DNA from: Mycolicibacterium sp. CR10
GTDB lineage: Bacteria > Actinomycetota > Actinomycetes > Mycobacteriales > Mycobacteriaceae
Reading direction: 5' to 3'
Length of the DNA: 64,000 bases
Assembly: GCF_005222675.1 (NCBI RefSeq)
Contig: NZ_STGE01000012.1
Coordinates: forward strand, 62,001-126,000
This document shows, piece after piece, positions 38,764 to 48,138 of the stretch. Each line of letters begins with the position of its first letter. Within the stretch, counting starts at the first letter, position 1. The position numbers were made by a program, and so were the translations under genes. Under the pieces are notes generated by a model. That model was given only the letters and a program-made list of their open reading frames with translations, ran no database searches and was not told the origin of the DNA.

Positions 38764-40158
38764 ATGGGTCAAATAACACCAACTCGCGAACACGCGGTCG
38801 TCATCGGCGCCAGCCTCGCGGGCATGTGCGCCGCGCGGGTGCTGTCGGATTTCTTCGACCGGGTGACGGTCTACGAACGCGACGATCTGCCGGCCGAACC
38901 GACCAATCGTGCCGCGGTCCCGCAGGGCCGGCACGTGCACCTGCTGATGGCGCGCGGCGCCCAGGAGTTCGAGTCACTGTTCCCCGGGCTGCTCGAGGAC
39001 ATGGTGGCCGCGGGCGTGCCGATGCTGGAGAACCGGCCCGACTGCATTCATTTCGGCGCGGCCGGTCACACCCTGGGCACCCACCACCGACTGCAGGACG
39101 AGTTCACCGCCTACGTGCCGAGCCGACCGCACCTGGAGTGGCAGATCCGGCGCAGGGCGCTGGCCATCGAGAACGTGACACTGGTCCGGGAGGCCGTCGA
39201 CGAGCCGGTGTTCGACGGCCACCGGGTCACCGGGGTCGCGGTCAACGGCTCGACGGTCGACGCCGACCTGGTGGTCGACGCCACCGGGCGCGGCACCCGG
39301 CTTCCAGCGTGGTTGTCGCAGTGGGGTTTCCAGCGTCCACGTGAAGACACCGTCGACGTCGGCATCGCCTACGCCACCCATCAGTTGCGCATCCCCGAGG
39401 ACCTGCTGCAGGAGAAGGTGGTGGTCGCCGGCGCCTCCCGTGAGGAGCCCGTCGGGCTGGGCATGCTCTTCTACGAGGACGGAACGTGGGGGTTGACGAC
39501 GTTCGGCACCGGAAAGGTGGAGCCGCCCAAGAATTTCGGCGAGATGTGCGCATTGGCCGACCGCATCCTGCCCGCGCCGATGGCCGAGGCGATCCGGCAG
39601 GGCGAGCCGATCGGCGAGGTTGCCTTCCACAAGTATCCGACCAGCCGGTGGCGCCGCTACGACAAGCTGGACCGCTTCCCGGCCGGGATCGTGCCGTTCG
39701 GCGACGCGGTGGTCAGCTTCAATCCGACGTTCGGTCAGGGCATGACGATGACGTCGCTGCAGGCGGGCCATCTGCGCCGGGCGCTGCAGACACCGACGCA
39801 GGACCTGGCCGGCACGCTGAGTCAGGCCACCGCGAAGACGACGTACCCGGTGTGGACGATGAACGCGATCGGCGACCTGACGTTGCACAGCGCCCAGGCG
39901 ACCGGTCCGGTGCCGTGGTGGTACCAGCCGGTGGGTTCGCTGTTCGACCAGTTCCTCGGCGCTGCGGAGACCGATCCCGTTCTGGCGGAATGGTTTCTGC
40001 GCAGATTCAGCCTGTTGGACACGCTGTGGATGGTGCCACCGGTCAAGCTGGTCGGCCGCACGGTTCGCCACAACATGAAGCTGTGGGTGGCCGAGAAGCG
40101 GTCTAGATCCCGACAGTCACGCGAAACAGTCGCGTCGGCTGCTGCGCCTCCAACCTGA
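38764..40158 (+). CDS. FAD-dependent monooxygenase-like oxidoreductase (Rv3254-like)
   Basis: Flavoprotein of 464 residues in the style of geranylgeranyl reductase and aromatic hydroxylases. The N-terminus HAVVIGASLAGMCAARVLSDF holds the FAD Rossmann motif; VVDATGRGTRLPAWL is the middle motif and GDAVVSFNPTFGQGMTMTSLQAG the second FAD-binding region. Start ATG at 38764. Its 3' end overlaps the convergent manA by 56 bases. The substrate is unknown. Confidence 0.9.
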   Translation: MGQITPTREHAVVIGASLAGMCAARVLSDFFDRVTVYERDDLPAEPTNRAAVPQGRHVHLLMARGAQEFESLFPGLLEDMVAAGVPMLENRPDCIHFGAAGHTLGTHHRLQDEFTAYVPSRPHLEWQIRRRALAIENVTLVREAVDEPVFDGHRVTGVAVNGSTVDADLVVDATGRGTRLPAWLSQWGFQRPREDTVDVGIAYATHQLRIPEDLLQEKVVVAGASREEPVGLGMLFYEDGTWGLTTFGTGKVEPPKNFGEMCALADRILPAPMAEAIRQGEPIGEVAFHKYPTSRWRRYDKLDRFPAGIVPFGDAVVSFNPTFGQGMTMTSLQAGHLRRALQTPTQDLAGTLSQATAKTTYPVWTMNAIGDLTLHSAQATGPVPWWYQPVGSLFDQFLGAAETDPVLAEWFLRRFSLLDTLWMVPPVKLVGRTVRHNMKLWVAEKRSRSRQSRETVASAAAPPT

Positions 40159-41329
40159 TCGGGCCGTCATCGGCGGCGATCCACGCCGCGGCCCCGCGTT
40201 CGAGCACCACCGCAGTGGCCTTGGCGTGCACGGTGGCCGAGCCCTCGGTGCACAGCAGGATCTGCGGGCCGTCGTGCAGGGTGGGCGCGTCGATCTCGTG
40301 TCCGAGGTTGTCCCCGTCGACCTGAAGTACCGACACCGCGAACTCCGGCGCCGGCGTCTTGTAGACGAGTTCTGCTCCGTCCCTGACAGATTCGGGCCGG
40401 ACCACGATGTCGTGGACCGAGCGGAAGTCGAGGACCCGCAGCAGTTCGGGGACGTCGACGTGTTTGGGCGTGAGGCCACCGCGTAACACGTTGTCGGAGT
40501 TGGCCATCACTTCGACACCCACGCCGTTCAAGTAGGCGTGCAGATTTCCTGCGGGCAGGTAGATGCCCTCACCCGGGGCCAGCGTCACCCTGTTCAACAA
40601 CATCGACGCGAGCACACCCGCGTCGCCCGGATAGCGCTCGCCGAGTTCGAGAACCGTCCTGGCCTCGGCGGCGAACTCGTGTTCACCGGAGCGCACGTAG
40701 GCGATGGCGCCATCGAGGACCGCAGGCACCAATCTGTCGAGATCCGGCTGGGGACAGGTGATCCACGTCGTGAACAGCGCGCGTAGGCCGTCGGCGTCGG
40801 ACTGCCCGCACAACAGGTTCACGAACGGCTCCAGCACCCCGGGCGCCAGCGCGCGCATCAACTCGACGGTGCGCGCCGCGGGCCGGAAGCCTGCCAGGGC
40901 CTCGAATTCGGTGAGCGCCACCAGCAGTTCAGGCTTGTGGCTGCGGTCGCGATAGTTGCGCGTCGGCGCCGAGACGGGCAGGCCCATCCGGTCCTCGCGG
41001 GCGAATCCTTCGATCGCCTGCTCGGTGCTCGGGTGCGCCTGCAGGGACAACGGTTCGTCGGCGGCGAGAACCTTCAGCAGGAAGGGCAGCGTGTCGCCGA
41101 AGCGCCCGCGCACCACCGGGCCGAGTTCGCCCTCCGGGTCGGCGCGCAGCGCGTCGAGCAGGGACTGCTCGCCGTCGTCGGTCTTCAACCAGGCCGGGTC
41201 CCCGGGATGGGCGCCGAACCACAGCTCGGCCTCAGGGTGCGCGGTCGGACTCGGCGCCCCGGTGAACTCGGCAATCGCGGTCCGCGAACCCCATGCATAG
41301 GTCCGCACCGCTCCCCTCAGCAGATGCAC
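40103..41329 (-). CDS. manA: Mannose-6-phosphate isomerase
   Basis: Zinc enzyme linking fructose-6-phosphate and mannose-6-phosphate, the entry to GDP-mannose for mycobacterial mannosides and lipoglycans. The 408-residue type I protein shows MHLLRGAVRTYAWGSRTA, the metal region AELWFGAHPGDPAW, SLQAHPSTEQA, and the C-terminal EGIYLPAGNLHAYL. It lies six bases downstream of the SIS-domain gene and manB on the same strand, forming a mannose operon. Its end overlaps the opposite FAD gene. Confidence 0.95.
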   Translation of the reverse strand: MHLLRGAVRTYAWGSRTAIAEFTGAPSPTAHPEAELWFGAHPGDPAWLKTDDGEQSLLDALRADPEGELGPVVRGRFGDTLPFLLKVLAADEPLSLQAHPSTEQAIEGFAREDRMGLPVSAPTRNYRDRSHKPELLVALTEFEALAGFRPAARTVELMRALAPGVLEPFVNLLCGQSDADGLRALFTTWITCPQPDLDRLVPAVLDGAIAYVRSGEHEFAAEARTVLELGERYPGDAGVLASMLLNRVTLAPGEGIYLPAGNLHAYLNGVGVEVMANSDNVLRGGLTPKHVDVPELLRVLDFRSVHDIVVRPESVRDGAELVYKTPAPEFAVSVLQVDGDNLGHEIDAPTLHDGPQILLCTEGSATVHAKATAVVLERGAAAWIAADDGPIRLEAQQPTRLFRVTVGI

Positions 41330-41335
41330 TTATCC

Positions 41336-42466
41336 TCAACCCCGTACGAGCCGCTGGTAGACCGCCGCCATCTCGATGCGGACCGCCAGCAGCGCCAACT
41401 GTTGCTCAGGACGCGCGGCTCCGGGCACAAGTGCTGAACCCGGGACGCCCTGATCCCCCTGTGTTGCTGAATCCTCTGAATCGTCTGTTGCGTCGTTGGA
41501 ATTGACCACGTTCACGTCATCGAAACCCTTGAGCCGCGCGGTGACGGCGGGCAGGTCGGCGTCGGTCGTCAGCACGATAGTGCGCGTCCGCTGCGGCATC
41601 GGTCCGTCGATCTCCTCGTCGTGGAAGATCGACAGCGCGTTTACGCCATCGGATCCGCGGCCCCACCCCGTCCCGATGGCGACCAGCGCGTCGGCCAGCC
41701 CGACCGCGGCCACCGTCTTGAGGGCGACGCGCAGCATGATCGTGCTCGCGTGCCGGGCCAGCGCCATCGTGGCCGCGGAGTCTCCGGCGAACGCGACGTC
41801 GCGGCCCACCAGGCGCTCGGCCAGCGCCTTGGCCGGGTTGGTGAAAAGCTCCCGACCGGCGCTGTTGCGGAATGCCTCGGCGTCCAGCGCGTCGGCCATC
41901 GCCTCGAGGTCCACGCGGTTGCCGGGGGTGATCACCTGCAGCACGGCCAGCCCGGCAGCCAGGTAGCGGACCATGGTGAAGTCGTCGGGCACGTGCAGCC
42001 GCGGCGGCAGCGCCACCGAACGGCCGGCGGTCGCGTCGCGCAGCGGGCCCTCGTAGGGCGCCACCACCACCACGCGGGCACCACGGCGGACGCCCATCGC
42101 GGCGGCCGCGACGAGCGGCGGATCGCCGGGGTCGTCGCCGGCGAGGATCAACACGTCGAGGGCGCCGATCCACGGCGGCGCCTCGGAGGCGACGACGATG
42201 GGGGCGCCGACGGAGCCACCGAGTGCGGCGGCCAGCATCGTGCCCGCCGTCTCGGCGTTGCCGCGGCCGGCCACCCAGACAACGGTGCGGGGAGTCGAGT
42301 CGGACCGGACTGCGTCCAGCTCTCCTTCAGCGAGCGCCGACGCGATGGCACGCACCTGGGCGCCAGCCATCGACGCGCCACGCAGCAAACCCATTCGATC
42401 GGCCGCCAGCAGGGCGTCCGTATCGTCGAGGTCGACCACCGCAGCCGATGTCTGGCTGGGGTTCAC
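41336..42466 (-). CDS. SIS-domain protein between manA and manB (Rv3256c-like, TobH)
   Basis: Conserved actinobacterial protein of 376 residues, related to sugar isomerase-type (SIS) phosphosugar binding proteins: VVWVAGRGNAETAGTMLAAAL is the first SIS loop, VGRDVAFAGDSAATMALARHA the second half. Catalysis is not evident. The ATG overlaps the manB stop by four bases (ATGA), so it is translated together with phosphomannomutase and probably assists or senses mannose phosphates. Confidence 0.88.
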   Translation of the reverse strand: MNPSQTSAAVVDLDDTDALLAADRMGLLRGASMAGAQVRAIASALAEGELDAVRSDSTPRTVVWVAGRGNAETAGTMLAAALGGSVGAPIVVASEAPPWIGALDVLILAGDDPGDPPLVAAAAMGVRRGARVVVVAPYEGPLRDATAGRSVALPPRLHVPDDFTMVRYLAAGLAVLQVITPGNRVDLEAMADALDAEAFRNSAGRELFTNPAKALAERLVGRDVAFAGDSAATMALARHASTIMLRVALKTVAAVGLADALVAIGTGWGRGSDGVNALSIFHDEEIDGPMPQRTRTIVLTTDADLPAVTARLKGFDDVNVVNSNDATDDSEDSATQGDQGVPGSALVPGAARPEQQLALLAVRIEMAAVYQRLVRG

Positions 42467-43866
42467 GTCAATTCCCTTGCGTCCCTTGCGCCCTTTGCGC
42501 CCGCGGCGACATGGCGGCCGATCTCGTCGACGATCTCGGTGACCGCCTCCGGAGTGCGGGCCTCCACGTTGAGACGCAGCAAAGGCTCCGTATTGGACAT
42601 CCGCATGTTGAACCAGGTGCCGTCGCCGAGGTCGACGGTGACGCCGTCGAGGTGGTCGAGCGCCTGCACGCGGTCACCGAAGGACTGCAGCACGGCGTCC
42701 ACGATGGCCGGTGCGTCGGTGACGGTGAAGTTGATCTCGCCGGAGGCTTCGTAGCGTTGGTAGTCGGCCATCAGGTCCGACAGCGGGCGGTCCTGTTCGC
42801 CGAGGGCGGCCAGCACATGCAGCGCGGCCAGCATGCCGGAGTCCGCACCCCAGAAGTCGCGGAAGTAGTAGTGCGCGGAGTGCTCGCCGCCGAAGATGGC
42901 CCCGGTCTCGGCCATCAGCCCCTTGATGTAGGAATGCCCGACCCGGGACCGTACCGGCGTGCCGCCGCGCTCGCTGACCAGCTCCGGCACCGCGCGGGAG
43001 GTGATGAGGTTGTGGATGACGGTGGCGCCGATCTCGCGCTTGAGCTCACGCGCAGCGACGAGCGCGGTGACCGCCGACGGCGACACCGCCTGACCCAACT
43101 CGTCGACGACGAAGCAGCGGTCAGCGTCACCGTCGAAGGCCAGCCCGATGTCGGCACCGGTCTCCAGCACGTAGGCCTGCAGGTCGACGAGGTTGGCCGG
43201 TTCCAACGGGTTGGCTTCATGGTTGGGGAAGGAGCCGTCGAGTTCGAAGTACAGCGGCGACAACGTGATCGACGGGATCACGCCGAGGACCGCGGGGGTG
43301 GTGTGGCCGGCCATGCCGTTGCCGGCGTCGACGGCGACCTTGAGTGTGCGCTGGCCTCCGACGTCAACCAGCGAGCGCAGGAAATCGCCGTAGTCGGCGA
43401 GGACGTCGCGCTCGGAGACGGAGCCACGCGCGCCGTCGTGATCGGGGACGCCGGCGATGACGTCGTCGCTGATGACGGTCAGCCCGGTGTCCTTGCCGAC
43501 CGGCTTGGCGCCGGCGCGGCACAGCTTGATGCCGTTGTAGGCGGCGGGGTTGTGGCTGGCGGTGAACATCGCGCCCGGGCAGTCCAGCAGACCGGAGGCG
43601 AAGTAGAGCTGATCGGTGGAGGCCAGTCCGATGTGGACGACGTCGAGGCCCTGCGCCACCACGCCCTCGGCGAACGCCTTGGCGAGTGCCGGCGAACTCT
43701 CCCTCATGTCGTGGCCGATGACCACCTGCCGGGCGCCGTCGCGGACCAGCCGGGCGAACGCGGCGCCGACCTCGGAGACGAACTGCTCGTCGATCTCGTC
43801 GCCCACGAGGCCACGCACGTCATACGCTTTGATGACGCGCTGTACCGCCTCTGCGGGCCGAGACAT
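42463..43866 (-). CDS. manB: Phosphomannomutase
   Basis: Interconverts mannose-6- and mannose-1-phosphate for GDP-mannose; Rv3257c homologue, 467 residues. Motifs of the alpha-D-phosphohexomutases: active-site Ser in MFTASHNPAAYNG, metal loop FDGDADRCFVVDE, sugar loop GGEHSAHYYFRD, and phosphate loop RMSNTEPLLRLNVE. The start MSRPAEAVQRVIKAYDVRG is canonical. It leads the manB-SIS-manA operon; palindrome E lies about 70 bases upstream. Confidence 0.96.
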   Translation of the reverse strand: MSRPAEAVQRVIKAYDVRGLVGDEIDEQFVSEVGAAFARLVRDGARQVVIGHDMRESSPALAKAFAEGVVAQGLDVVHIGLASTDQLYFASGLLDCPGAMFTASHNPAAYNGIKLCRAGAKPVGKDTGLTVISDDVIAGVPDHDGARGSVSERDVLADYGDFLRSLVDVGGQRTLKVAVDAGNGMAGHTTPAVLGVIPSITLSPLYFELDGSFPNHEANPLEPANLVDLQAYVLETGADIGLAFDGDADRCFVVDELGQAVSPSAVTALVAARELKREIGATVIHNLITSRAVPELVSERGGTPVRSRVGHSYIKGLMAETGAIFGGEHSAHYYFRDFWGADSGMLAALHVLAALGEQDRPLSDLMADYQRYEASGEINFTVTDAPAIVDAVLQSFGDRVQALDHLDGVTVDLGDGTWFNMRMSNTEPLLRLNVEARTPEAVTEIVDEIGRHVAAGAKGARDARELT

Positions 43867-43934
43867 AGGGCTCCCTACGACTGAAGAACTGTTGGAGCCA
43901 GCCTAGCCGTCGAGTGCGATGTCCACGCCGCGCT

Positions 43935-44005
43935 CTTTCGCCGGAATGGCATTCCAGCAGAAGAAGTGCGAGTGCCGACCTGCTGGAATGCCGTTTCGGC
44001 GAAAA
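43935..44005. repeat. 71-bp palindromic element, family E
   Basis: Arms of 26 bases, left starting CTTTCGCCGGAATGGCATTC and ending CAGCAG, with two mismatches in the inner 22 bases of the stem. The 19-base centre (43961-43979) contains AAGTGCGAGTG, the same centre as family B although the stems are unrelated. It lies between the DUF3499 gene end and manB start. Confidence 0.85.
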
Positions 44006-44011
44006 AGGGGG

Positions 44012-44443
44012 TCAGTCGGCGGGGTCGGGGAGCACCCGAAGGTGTCCGCGACGGCGACCGTTCGTCTCGGGTCGTCGCGCCGACGGCGCCATCAGCGCGC
44101 CGCCGTGGGCGCCGGTGACCGGATCGGAGAACCCCACAGTGAAGCCCGCCACGGGCCCCGCGCCGAAGGCGGCACCGTCGCGGCCTTCGCGCACCGCATC
44201 GGCAAGGGCGATCAGGTCGTCGTCGTCGGGGTTGGCCGGCAGCGGCCCGGCGTGGCGGACAAGCTCCCACCCGCGGGGGGCGGTGATGCGCCCGGCGTGC
44301 AGCACACACAGGTCCCACGAGTGCGGCTCGGACACGGTGGCCAGTGGGCCCACTACGGCTGTCGAGTCGGAATAGACGAAGGTGAGCGTCGCGACCGCAT
44401 AGTGAGGGCACCCAGGCCGGCAGCAGCGACGGGGAACATTCAC
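44012..44443 (-). CDS. Cys-rich conserved protein (Rv3258c-like, DUF3499)
   Basis: Function unknown, 143 residues. The N-terminal CCRPGCPHYAVATLTFVY with CVLH later suggests a small zinc ribbon (Cys7, Cys8, Cys12, Cys46); this is typical of the DUF3499 family. The C-terminal 40 residues are Arg/Pro-rich. It lies on the same strand as manB but is separated by palindrome E, which may terminate its transcript. It is divergent from the Rv3259 homologue. Confidence 0.85.
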   Translation of the reverse strand: MNVPRRCCRPGCPHYAVATLTFVYSDSTAVVGPLATVSEPHSWDLCVLHAGRITAPRGWELVRHAGPLPANPDDDDLIALADAVREGRDGAAFGAGPVAGFTVGFSDPVTGAHGGALMAPSARRPETNGRRRGHLRVLPDPAD

Positions 44444-44532
44444 AGCGAGAGGTTATCGTGCACGATCGCCCGCATGGCGGCTGACACGCGCACCCGCAGG
44501 CCGCCCGATTCCCAACCGTTACGATCATTTTC

Positions 44533-44997
44533 GTGACCGGCCTCAATAACCGGGGCTCCCGGCGGGGCCGCGAGATGCGTGGGCCGCTGCTCCCCCCCAC
44601 CGTTCCGGGCTGGCGCAGTCGTGCAGAGCGTTTCGACATGGCGGTCCTGGAGGCGTACGAACCGATCGAGCGGCGTTGGCACGAGCGGGTGTCGACGCTG
44701 GACGTGGCGGTCGACGAGATCCCCCGGATCTCACCGAAGGACCCTGACAGTGTGCAGTGGCCACCGGAGGTCGTCGCCGACGGGCCGATCGCGCTGGCCC
44801 GGCTCATTCCTGCTGGTGTCGACGTCCGCGGTAACTCCACACGGGCGCGAGTTGTGTTGTTTCGCAAGCCGATCGAGCGACGGGCCAAGGACACCATCGA
44901 GCTGACCGAGCTGCTTCACGAATTACTGGTGGCGCAGGTGGCCACCTATCTTGGCGTCGAGCCGTCCGTGATCGACCCGACGCTGGATGAGGATTAG
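44533..44997 (+). CDS. Metallopeptidase-like protein (Rv3259-like, PF06262 type)
   Basis: A 154-residue protein in the zincin-like family often next to whiB2. The expected HExxH helix reads H129-E130-L-L-V, so the second zinc His is absent and catalysis is doubtful. The central segment PIALARLIPAGVDVRGNSTRARVVLF is well conserved. GTG at 44533 or ATG at 44575 may be the start. It is divergent from DUF3499 and convergent with whiB2. Confidence 0.8.
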   Translation: MTGLNNRGSRRGREMRGPLLPPTVPGWRSRAERFDMAVLEAYEPIERRWHERVSTLDVAVDEIPRISPKDPDSVQWPPEVVADGPIALARLIPAGVDVRGNSTRARVVLFRKPIERRAKDTIELTELLHELLVAQVATYLGVEPSVIDPTLDED

Positions 44998-45053
44998 GGT
45001 CTAGCGCTGCGCGTTGCCGCCCCGATTGGGAGGGGCGCACGCATGAAGGGGCC

Positions 45054-45452
45054 TCAGATGATGCCGCGCTTGATGCGCCGGCGCTCCCGCTCGGACAGAC
45101 CGCCCCAGATGCCGAAGCGCTCGTCGTGGGCCAGTGCGTAGTCGAGGCATTCGTCCTTTACCTCGCAGCCCAAGCAGATCCGCTTCGCCTCACGAGTCGA
45201 ACCGCCCTTTTCGGGGAAGAACGCCTCGGGGTCGGTCTGAGCGCACAGTGCACGCTCCTGCCACTGGTCTTCCAGAGTTTCCTGGTCGACCTCGATGTGG
45301 TCGGGCACCAAGGGCACCAAACTCAGATTGGGCCGCCCGCTCCCTGCCATCGGCATCGGCCCGGTCTGGATGTGCGGTGCACTTCCAACCGACCCGAGGA
45401 GCCTGCTGTCGAACGGTGCCGCGTCGCCGAAATCGGCCTGCTCATAAGCCAT
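45054..45452 (-). CDS. whiB2: WhiB-family iron-sulfur regulator WhiB2 (WhmD)
   Basis: Essential for septation and division in mycobacteria. The 132-residue protein has the four cluster cysteines in ALCAQTD, CLGC and DEC, the turn FGIWGGLSERERRR and a basic end. The start MAYEQADFGDAAPFDSRLLGS resembles the long WhmD form of M. smegmatis, rather than the shorter M. tuberculosis one. The 360 bases upstream hold a SigA-like promoter with a small palindrome over its -10. Confidence 0.96.
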   Translation of the reverse strand: MAYEQADFGDAAPFDSRLLGSVGSAPHIQTGPMPMAGSGRPNLSLVPLVPDHIEVDQETLEDQWQERALCAQTDPEAFFPEKGGSTREAKRICLGCEVKDECLDYALAHDERFGIWGGLSERERRRIKRGII

Positions 45453-45594
45453 GTTCCCCTCCTTAATGGTCTCGTCGATCCGTGTATGTCAGCCCCACAC
45501 TTGCCATGTGCGACCGTCCCTATTCGAACAAGTGATCGAATCTCGGTCTGCGACACCGCAACCGGCCGGCTAACCGCGAAATGACACTGGTGTG

Positions 45595-45623
45595 ATTACA
45601 CACGCGTTAGCTGCATCGGTCAA
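45595..45623 (-). promoter_or_regulatory. Probable SigA-type promoter of whiB2
   Basis: On the minus strand: TTGACC (45618-45623), 17-base spacer, TGTAAT (45595-45600). The plus-strand GTGTGATTACACAC overlaps the -10 and forms a 5+5 inverted repeat, a possible operator. The leader would be about 135 bases, in line with the long upstream region known for whmD-type genes. Confidence 0.5.
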
Positions 45624-45690
45624 GCGCTAGAACAGGAATTCATACCATTCCGTGACCGGAATTCGGCGCGTCGCGCTGTGGCGTGTCTAT

Positions 45691-45759
45691 CACCCTCCCA
45701 CCCGCCACCCGGTCACTCTCCCGCCCGCCACCCGGTCACCCTCCCACCCGCCACCCGGC
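45691..45759. repeat. Three 23-bp tandem repeats upstream of fbiA
   Basis: Unit CACCCTCCCACCCGCCACCCGGT starts at 45691, 45714 and 45737, with one or two changes in the second and last copies. C-rich strand; possible length polymorphism and effect on fbiA expression. Confidence 0.85.
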
Positions 45760-45814
45760 CCCCCTGCCTGCCCCGGGGAACCCATCGACTCCCAACGGCC
45801 TAGTCTCGGTCGGT

Positions 45815-46801
45815 GTGAAGGTCACGGTTCTGGTCGGCGGCGTCGGCGGCGCGCGCTTCTTGTTGGGAGTGCAACACCTGTTGGGGCTGGGGCAATTCGG
45901 TTCTGACGATACCGGTGATCATGAAGTGACTGCTGTGGTCAACATCGGCGACGACGCGTGGATGTTCGGAGTCCGCATCTGTCCGGACCTCGATACCTGC
46001 ATGTACACCCTGGGCGGCGGCATCGACCCCGAGCGCGGCTGGGGGCACCGCAACGAAACCTGGCACGCCAAGGAGGAACTCGCCGCCTACGGAGTCCAGC
46101 CCGACTGGTTCGGGCTTGGCGACCGGGATTTGGCAACACATCTGGTGCGCACCCAGATGCTGCGGGCCGGCTATCCGCTGTCGCAGGTGACCGAGGCGTT
46201 GTGCCGACGTTGGTCTCCCGGCGCGCGTCTGTTGCCCGCCAGTGACGACCGCAGCGAGACCCACGTCGTGATCACCGATCCCGATGACGGCGAGAAGCGT
46301 GCGATCCACTTCCAGGAGTGGTGGGTGCGGCATCGGGCCAAAGTGCCTACGGACAGTTTCGCGTTCGTGGGCGCCGAGAACGCGACCGCCGGCCCCGGCG
46401 TCACCGAGGCGATCGAGAGCGCAGACGTCGTCCTGATCGCCCCGTCCAACCCGGTGGTGAGCATCGGCGCGATCCTGGCCGTCGGTGGTGTCCGCGCAGC
46501 GTTGCGCACCACCGCAGCCCCGGTGATCGGCTACTCCCCCATCATCGCCGGAAAGCCCTTGCGCGGCATGGCCGACGAATGCCTGTCCGTCATCGGTGTG
46601 CCGAGCACCTCGGAAGGGGTGGGGGCGCACTACGGAGCCCGGTCGGCGACGGGCATCCTCGATGGCTGGCTCGTGCACGAGGGCGACGACGCTTCGGTCG
46701 CCGGCGTCGACGTCCGACCGGCACCTCTGTTGATGAGCTCGCCCGCCGCGACGGCCGAGATGGTGCGGGCCGGAATGGATCTGGCAGGGGTGTCTCCGTG
46801 A
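45815..46801 (+). CDS. fbiA: F420 biosynthesis: 2-phospho-L-lactate/PEP transferase FbiA
   Basis: Joins the phosphoenolpyruvate-derived group to the deazaflavin Fo, forming (dehydro)F420-0. The 328-residue CofD-type protein starts [20 protein letters not shown], followed by [39 protein letters not shown] and [14 protein letters not shown]. The GTG at 45815 gives the family start. It overlaps fbiB by four bases, as in other mycobacteria. Confidence 0.96.
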   Translation: MKVTVLVGGVGGARFLLGVQHLLGLGQFGSDDTGDHEVTAVVNIGDDAWMFGVRICPDLDTCMYTLGGGIDPERGWGHRNETWHAKEELAAYGVQPDWFGLGDRDLATHLVRTQMLRAGYPLSQVTEALCRRWSPGARLLPASDDRSETHVVITDPDDGEKRAIHFQEWWVRHRAKVPTDSFAFVGAENATAGPGVTEAIESADVVLIAPSNPVVSIGAILAVGGVRAALRTTAAPVIGYSPIIAGKPLRGMADECLSVIGVPSTSEGVGAHYGARSATGILDGWLVHEGDDASVAGVDVRPAPLLMSSPAATAEMVRAGMDLAGVSP

Positions 46802-48138
46802 GTGACCACGGCACGTCCGCCCCGGTGGAGCTGCTGCCCGTCGCAGGGCTGCCGGAGTTCCGGCCGGGCGACGATCTGGCCGCGGCCATCGCCGAGGCCG
46901 CGCCGTGGTTGCGTGACAACGACGTCGTGGTAGTCACGTCAAAGGTGCTGTCCAAGTGCGAGGGACGCATGGTCGACGCCCCCGCCGACCCCGAGCTGCG
47001 GGATATCCTGCGGCGCAGGCTGATCGACGGTGAAGCAGTGCGGGTGCTGGCTCGAAAGGGCCGGACCCTGATCACCGAGAACGCGTTGGGCCTGGTGCAG
47101 GCTGCTGCGGGGGTGGACGGATCCAATGTCGACTCCCACGAACTCGCCCTTCTCCCTGTGGATCCCGATGGGAGTGCCGCGGCGTTGGTGGCGGCCCTGC
47201 GGGAGCGTCTCGGTGTCACGGTGGGGGTGGTCGTCACCGACACGATGGGACGAGCGTGGCGCACCGGCCAGACGGACGTCGCGATCGGCGCAGCCGGGCT
47301 GACGGTGCTGCACGGTTATGCGGGCGAACACGACGAGCACGGCAACGAATTGATCGTGACCGAGATCGCGGTCGCCGACGAGATCGCCGCGGCCGCCGAT
47401 CTGGTCAAGGGAAAGTTGACGGCCGTCCCGGTGGCGGTGGTGCGGGGACTGACGCTGCATGACGACGGATCCAACGCCCGCACGCTGGTGCGCGCCGGCG
47501 ACGAGGACCTCTTTTGGCTGGGCACCGAAGAGGCGATCGCTCTTGGACGTTCGCAGGCCCAACTGCTGCGGCGGTCGGTGCGTGCGTTCAGCGACGACCC
47601 CGTCGCGCCCGATCTCATCGAGGCCGCCGTCGCCGAGGCGCTGACCGCACCTGCGCCGCATCACACCCGGCCGGTGCGGTTCGTCTGGGTACAGGATGTC
47701 GCTCTGCGGCGTGGCCTGCTCGACTCGATGAAGGATCGGTGGCGCGCCGACCTCAGCGGCGACGGCCGCGACCCCGATGCCGTCGAACGTCGCGTGCAGC
47801 GCGGCCAGATTCTCTACGACGCACCCGAATTGGTGATTCCGTTCATGGTCCCCGACGGCGCGCACACCTATCCCGATGCGGCGCGTACCGCCGCCGAGCA
47901 CACGATGTTCACGGTGGCGGCCGGGGCGGCGGTGCAGGCGCTGCTCGTCGCGCTCGCGGTGCGTGACGTGGGCAGCTGCTGGATCGGGTCGACGATCTTC
48001 GCCCCCGATCTGGTGCGTTCGACGCTGTCACTGCCCGATGATTGGGAGCCGTTGGGAGCCATCGCGATCGGCTACCCCGCTGCTGCCCTAGGCCCGCGCG
48101 AGCCGGTGCCCACCGATGGCCTGCTGGTGCGCAAGTGA
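46798..48138 (+). CDS. fbiB: F420:gamma-glutamyl ligase / FMN-dependent reductase FbiB
   Basis: Bifunctional enzyme: the N-terminal CofE domain (about 1-245) adds the polyglutamate tail, the C-terminal nitroreductase-like domain (about 255-446) reduces dehydro-F420-0 with FMN. Motifs: [53 protein letters not shown] in the ligase; [12 protein letters not shown] and [10 protein letters not shown] in the reductase. The GTG overlaps the fbiA stop (GTGA) and its own stop overlaps the NUDIX start. Confidence 0.96.
   Translation: MSDHGTSAPVELLPVAGLPEFRPGDDLAAAIAEAAPWLRDNDVVVVTSKVLSKCEGRMVDAPADPELRDILRRRLIDGEAVRVLARKGRTLITENALGLVQAAAGVDGSNVDSHELALLPVDPDGSAAALVAALRERLGVTVGVVVTDTMGRAWRTGQTDVAIGAAGLTVLHGYAGEHDEHGNELIVTEIAVADEIAAAADLVKGKLTAVPVAVVRGLTLHDDGSNARTLVRAGDEDLFWLGTEEAIALGRSQAQLLRRSVRAFSDDPVAPDLIEAAVAEALTAPAPHHTRPVRFVWVQDVALRRGLLDSMKDRWRADLSGDGRDPDAVERRVQRGQILYDAPELVIPFMVPDGAHTYPDAARTAAEHTMFTVAAGAAVQALLVALAVRDVGSCWIGSTIFAPDLVRSTLSLPDDWEPLGAIAIGYPAAALGPREPVPTDGLLVRK

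Larger units (their letters stand above)
45453..45814. other. Intergenic region between divergent whiB2 and fbiA
   Basis: 362 bases without a gene. It holds the probable whiB2 promoter (45595-45623) and three 23-bp tandem repeats (45691-45759) just before fbiA. I see no RNA gene in it. Small open frames here are C-rich shadows of the repeats. Confidence 0.7.

Noticed and set aside
45691..45759. CRISPR-like direct repeats
   Set aside because: Units are contiguous with no spacers, and no cas genes are present; simple tandem repeat.
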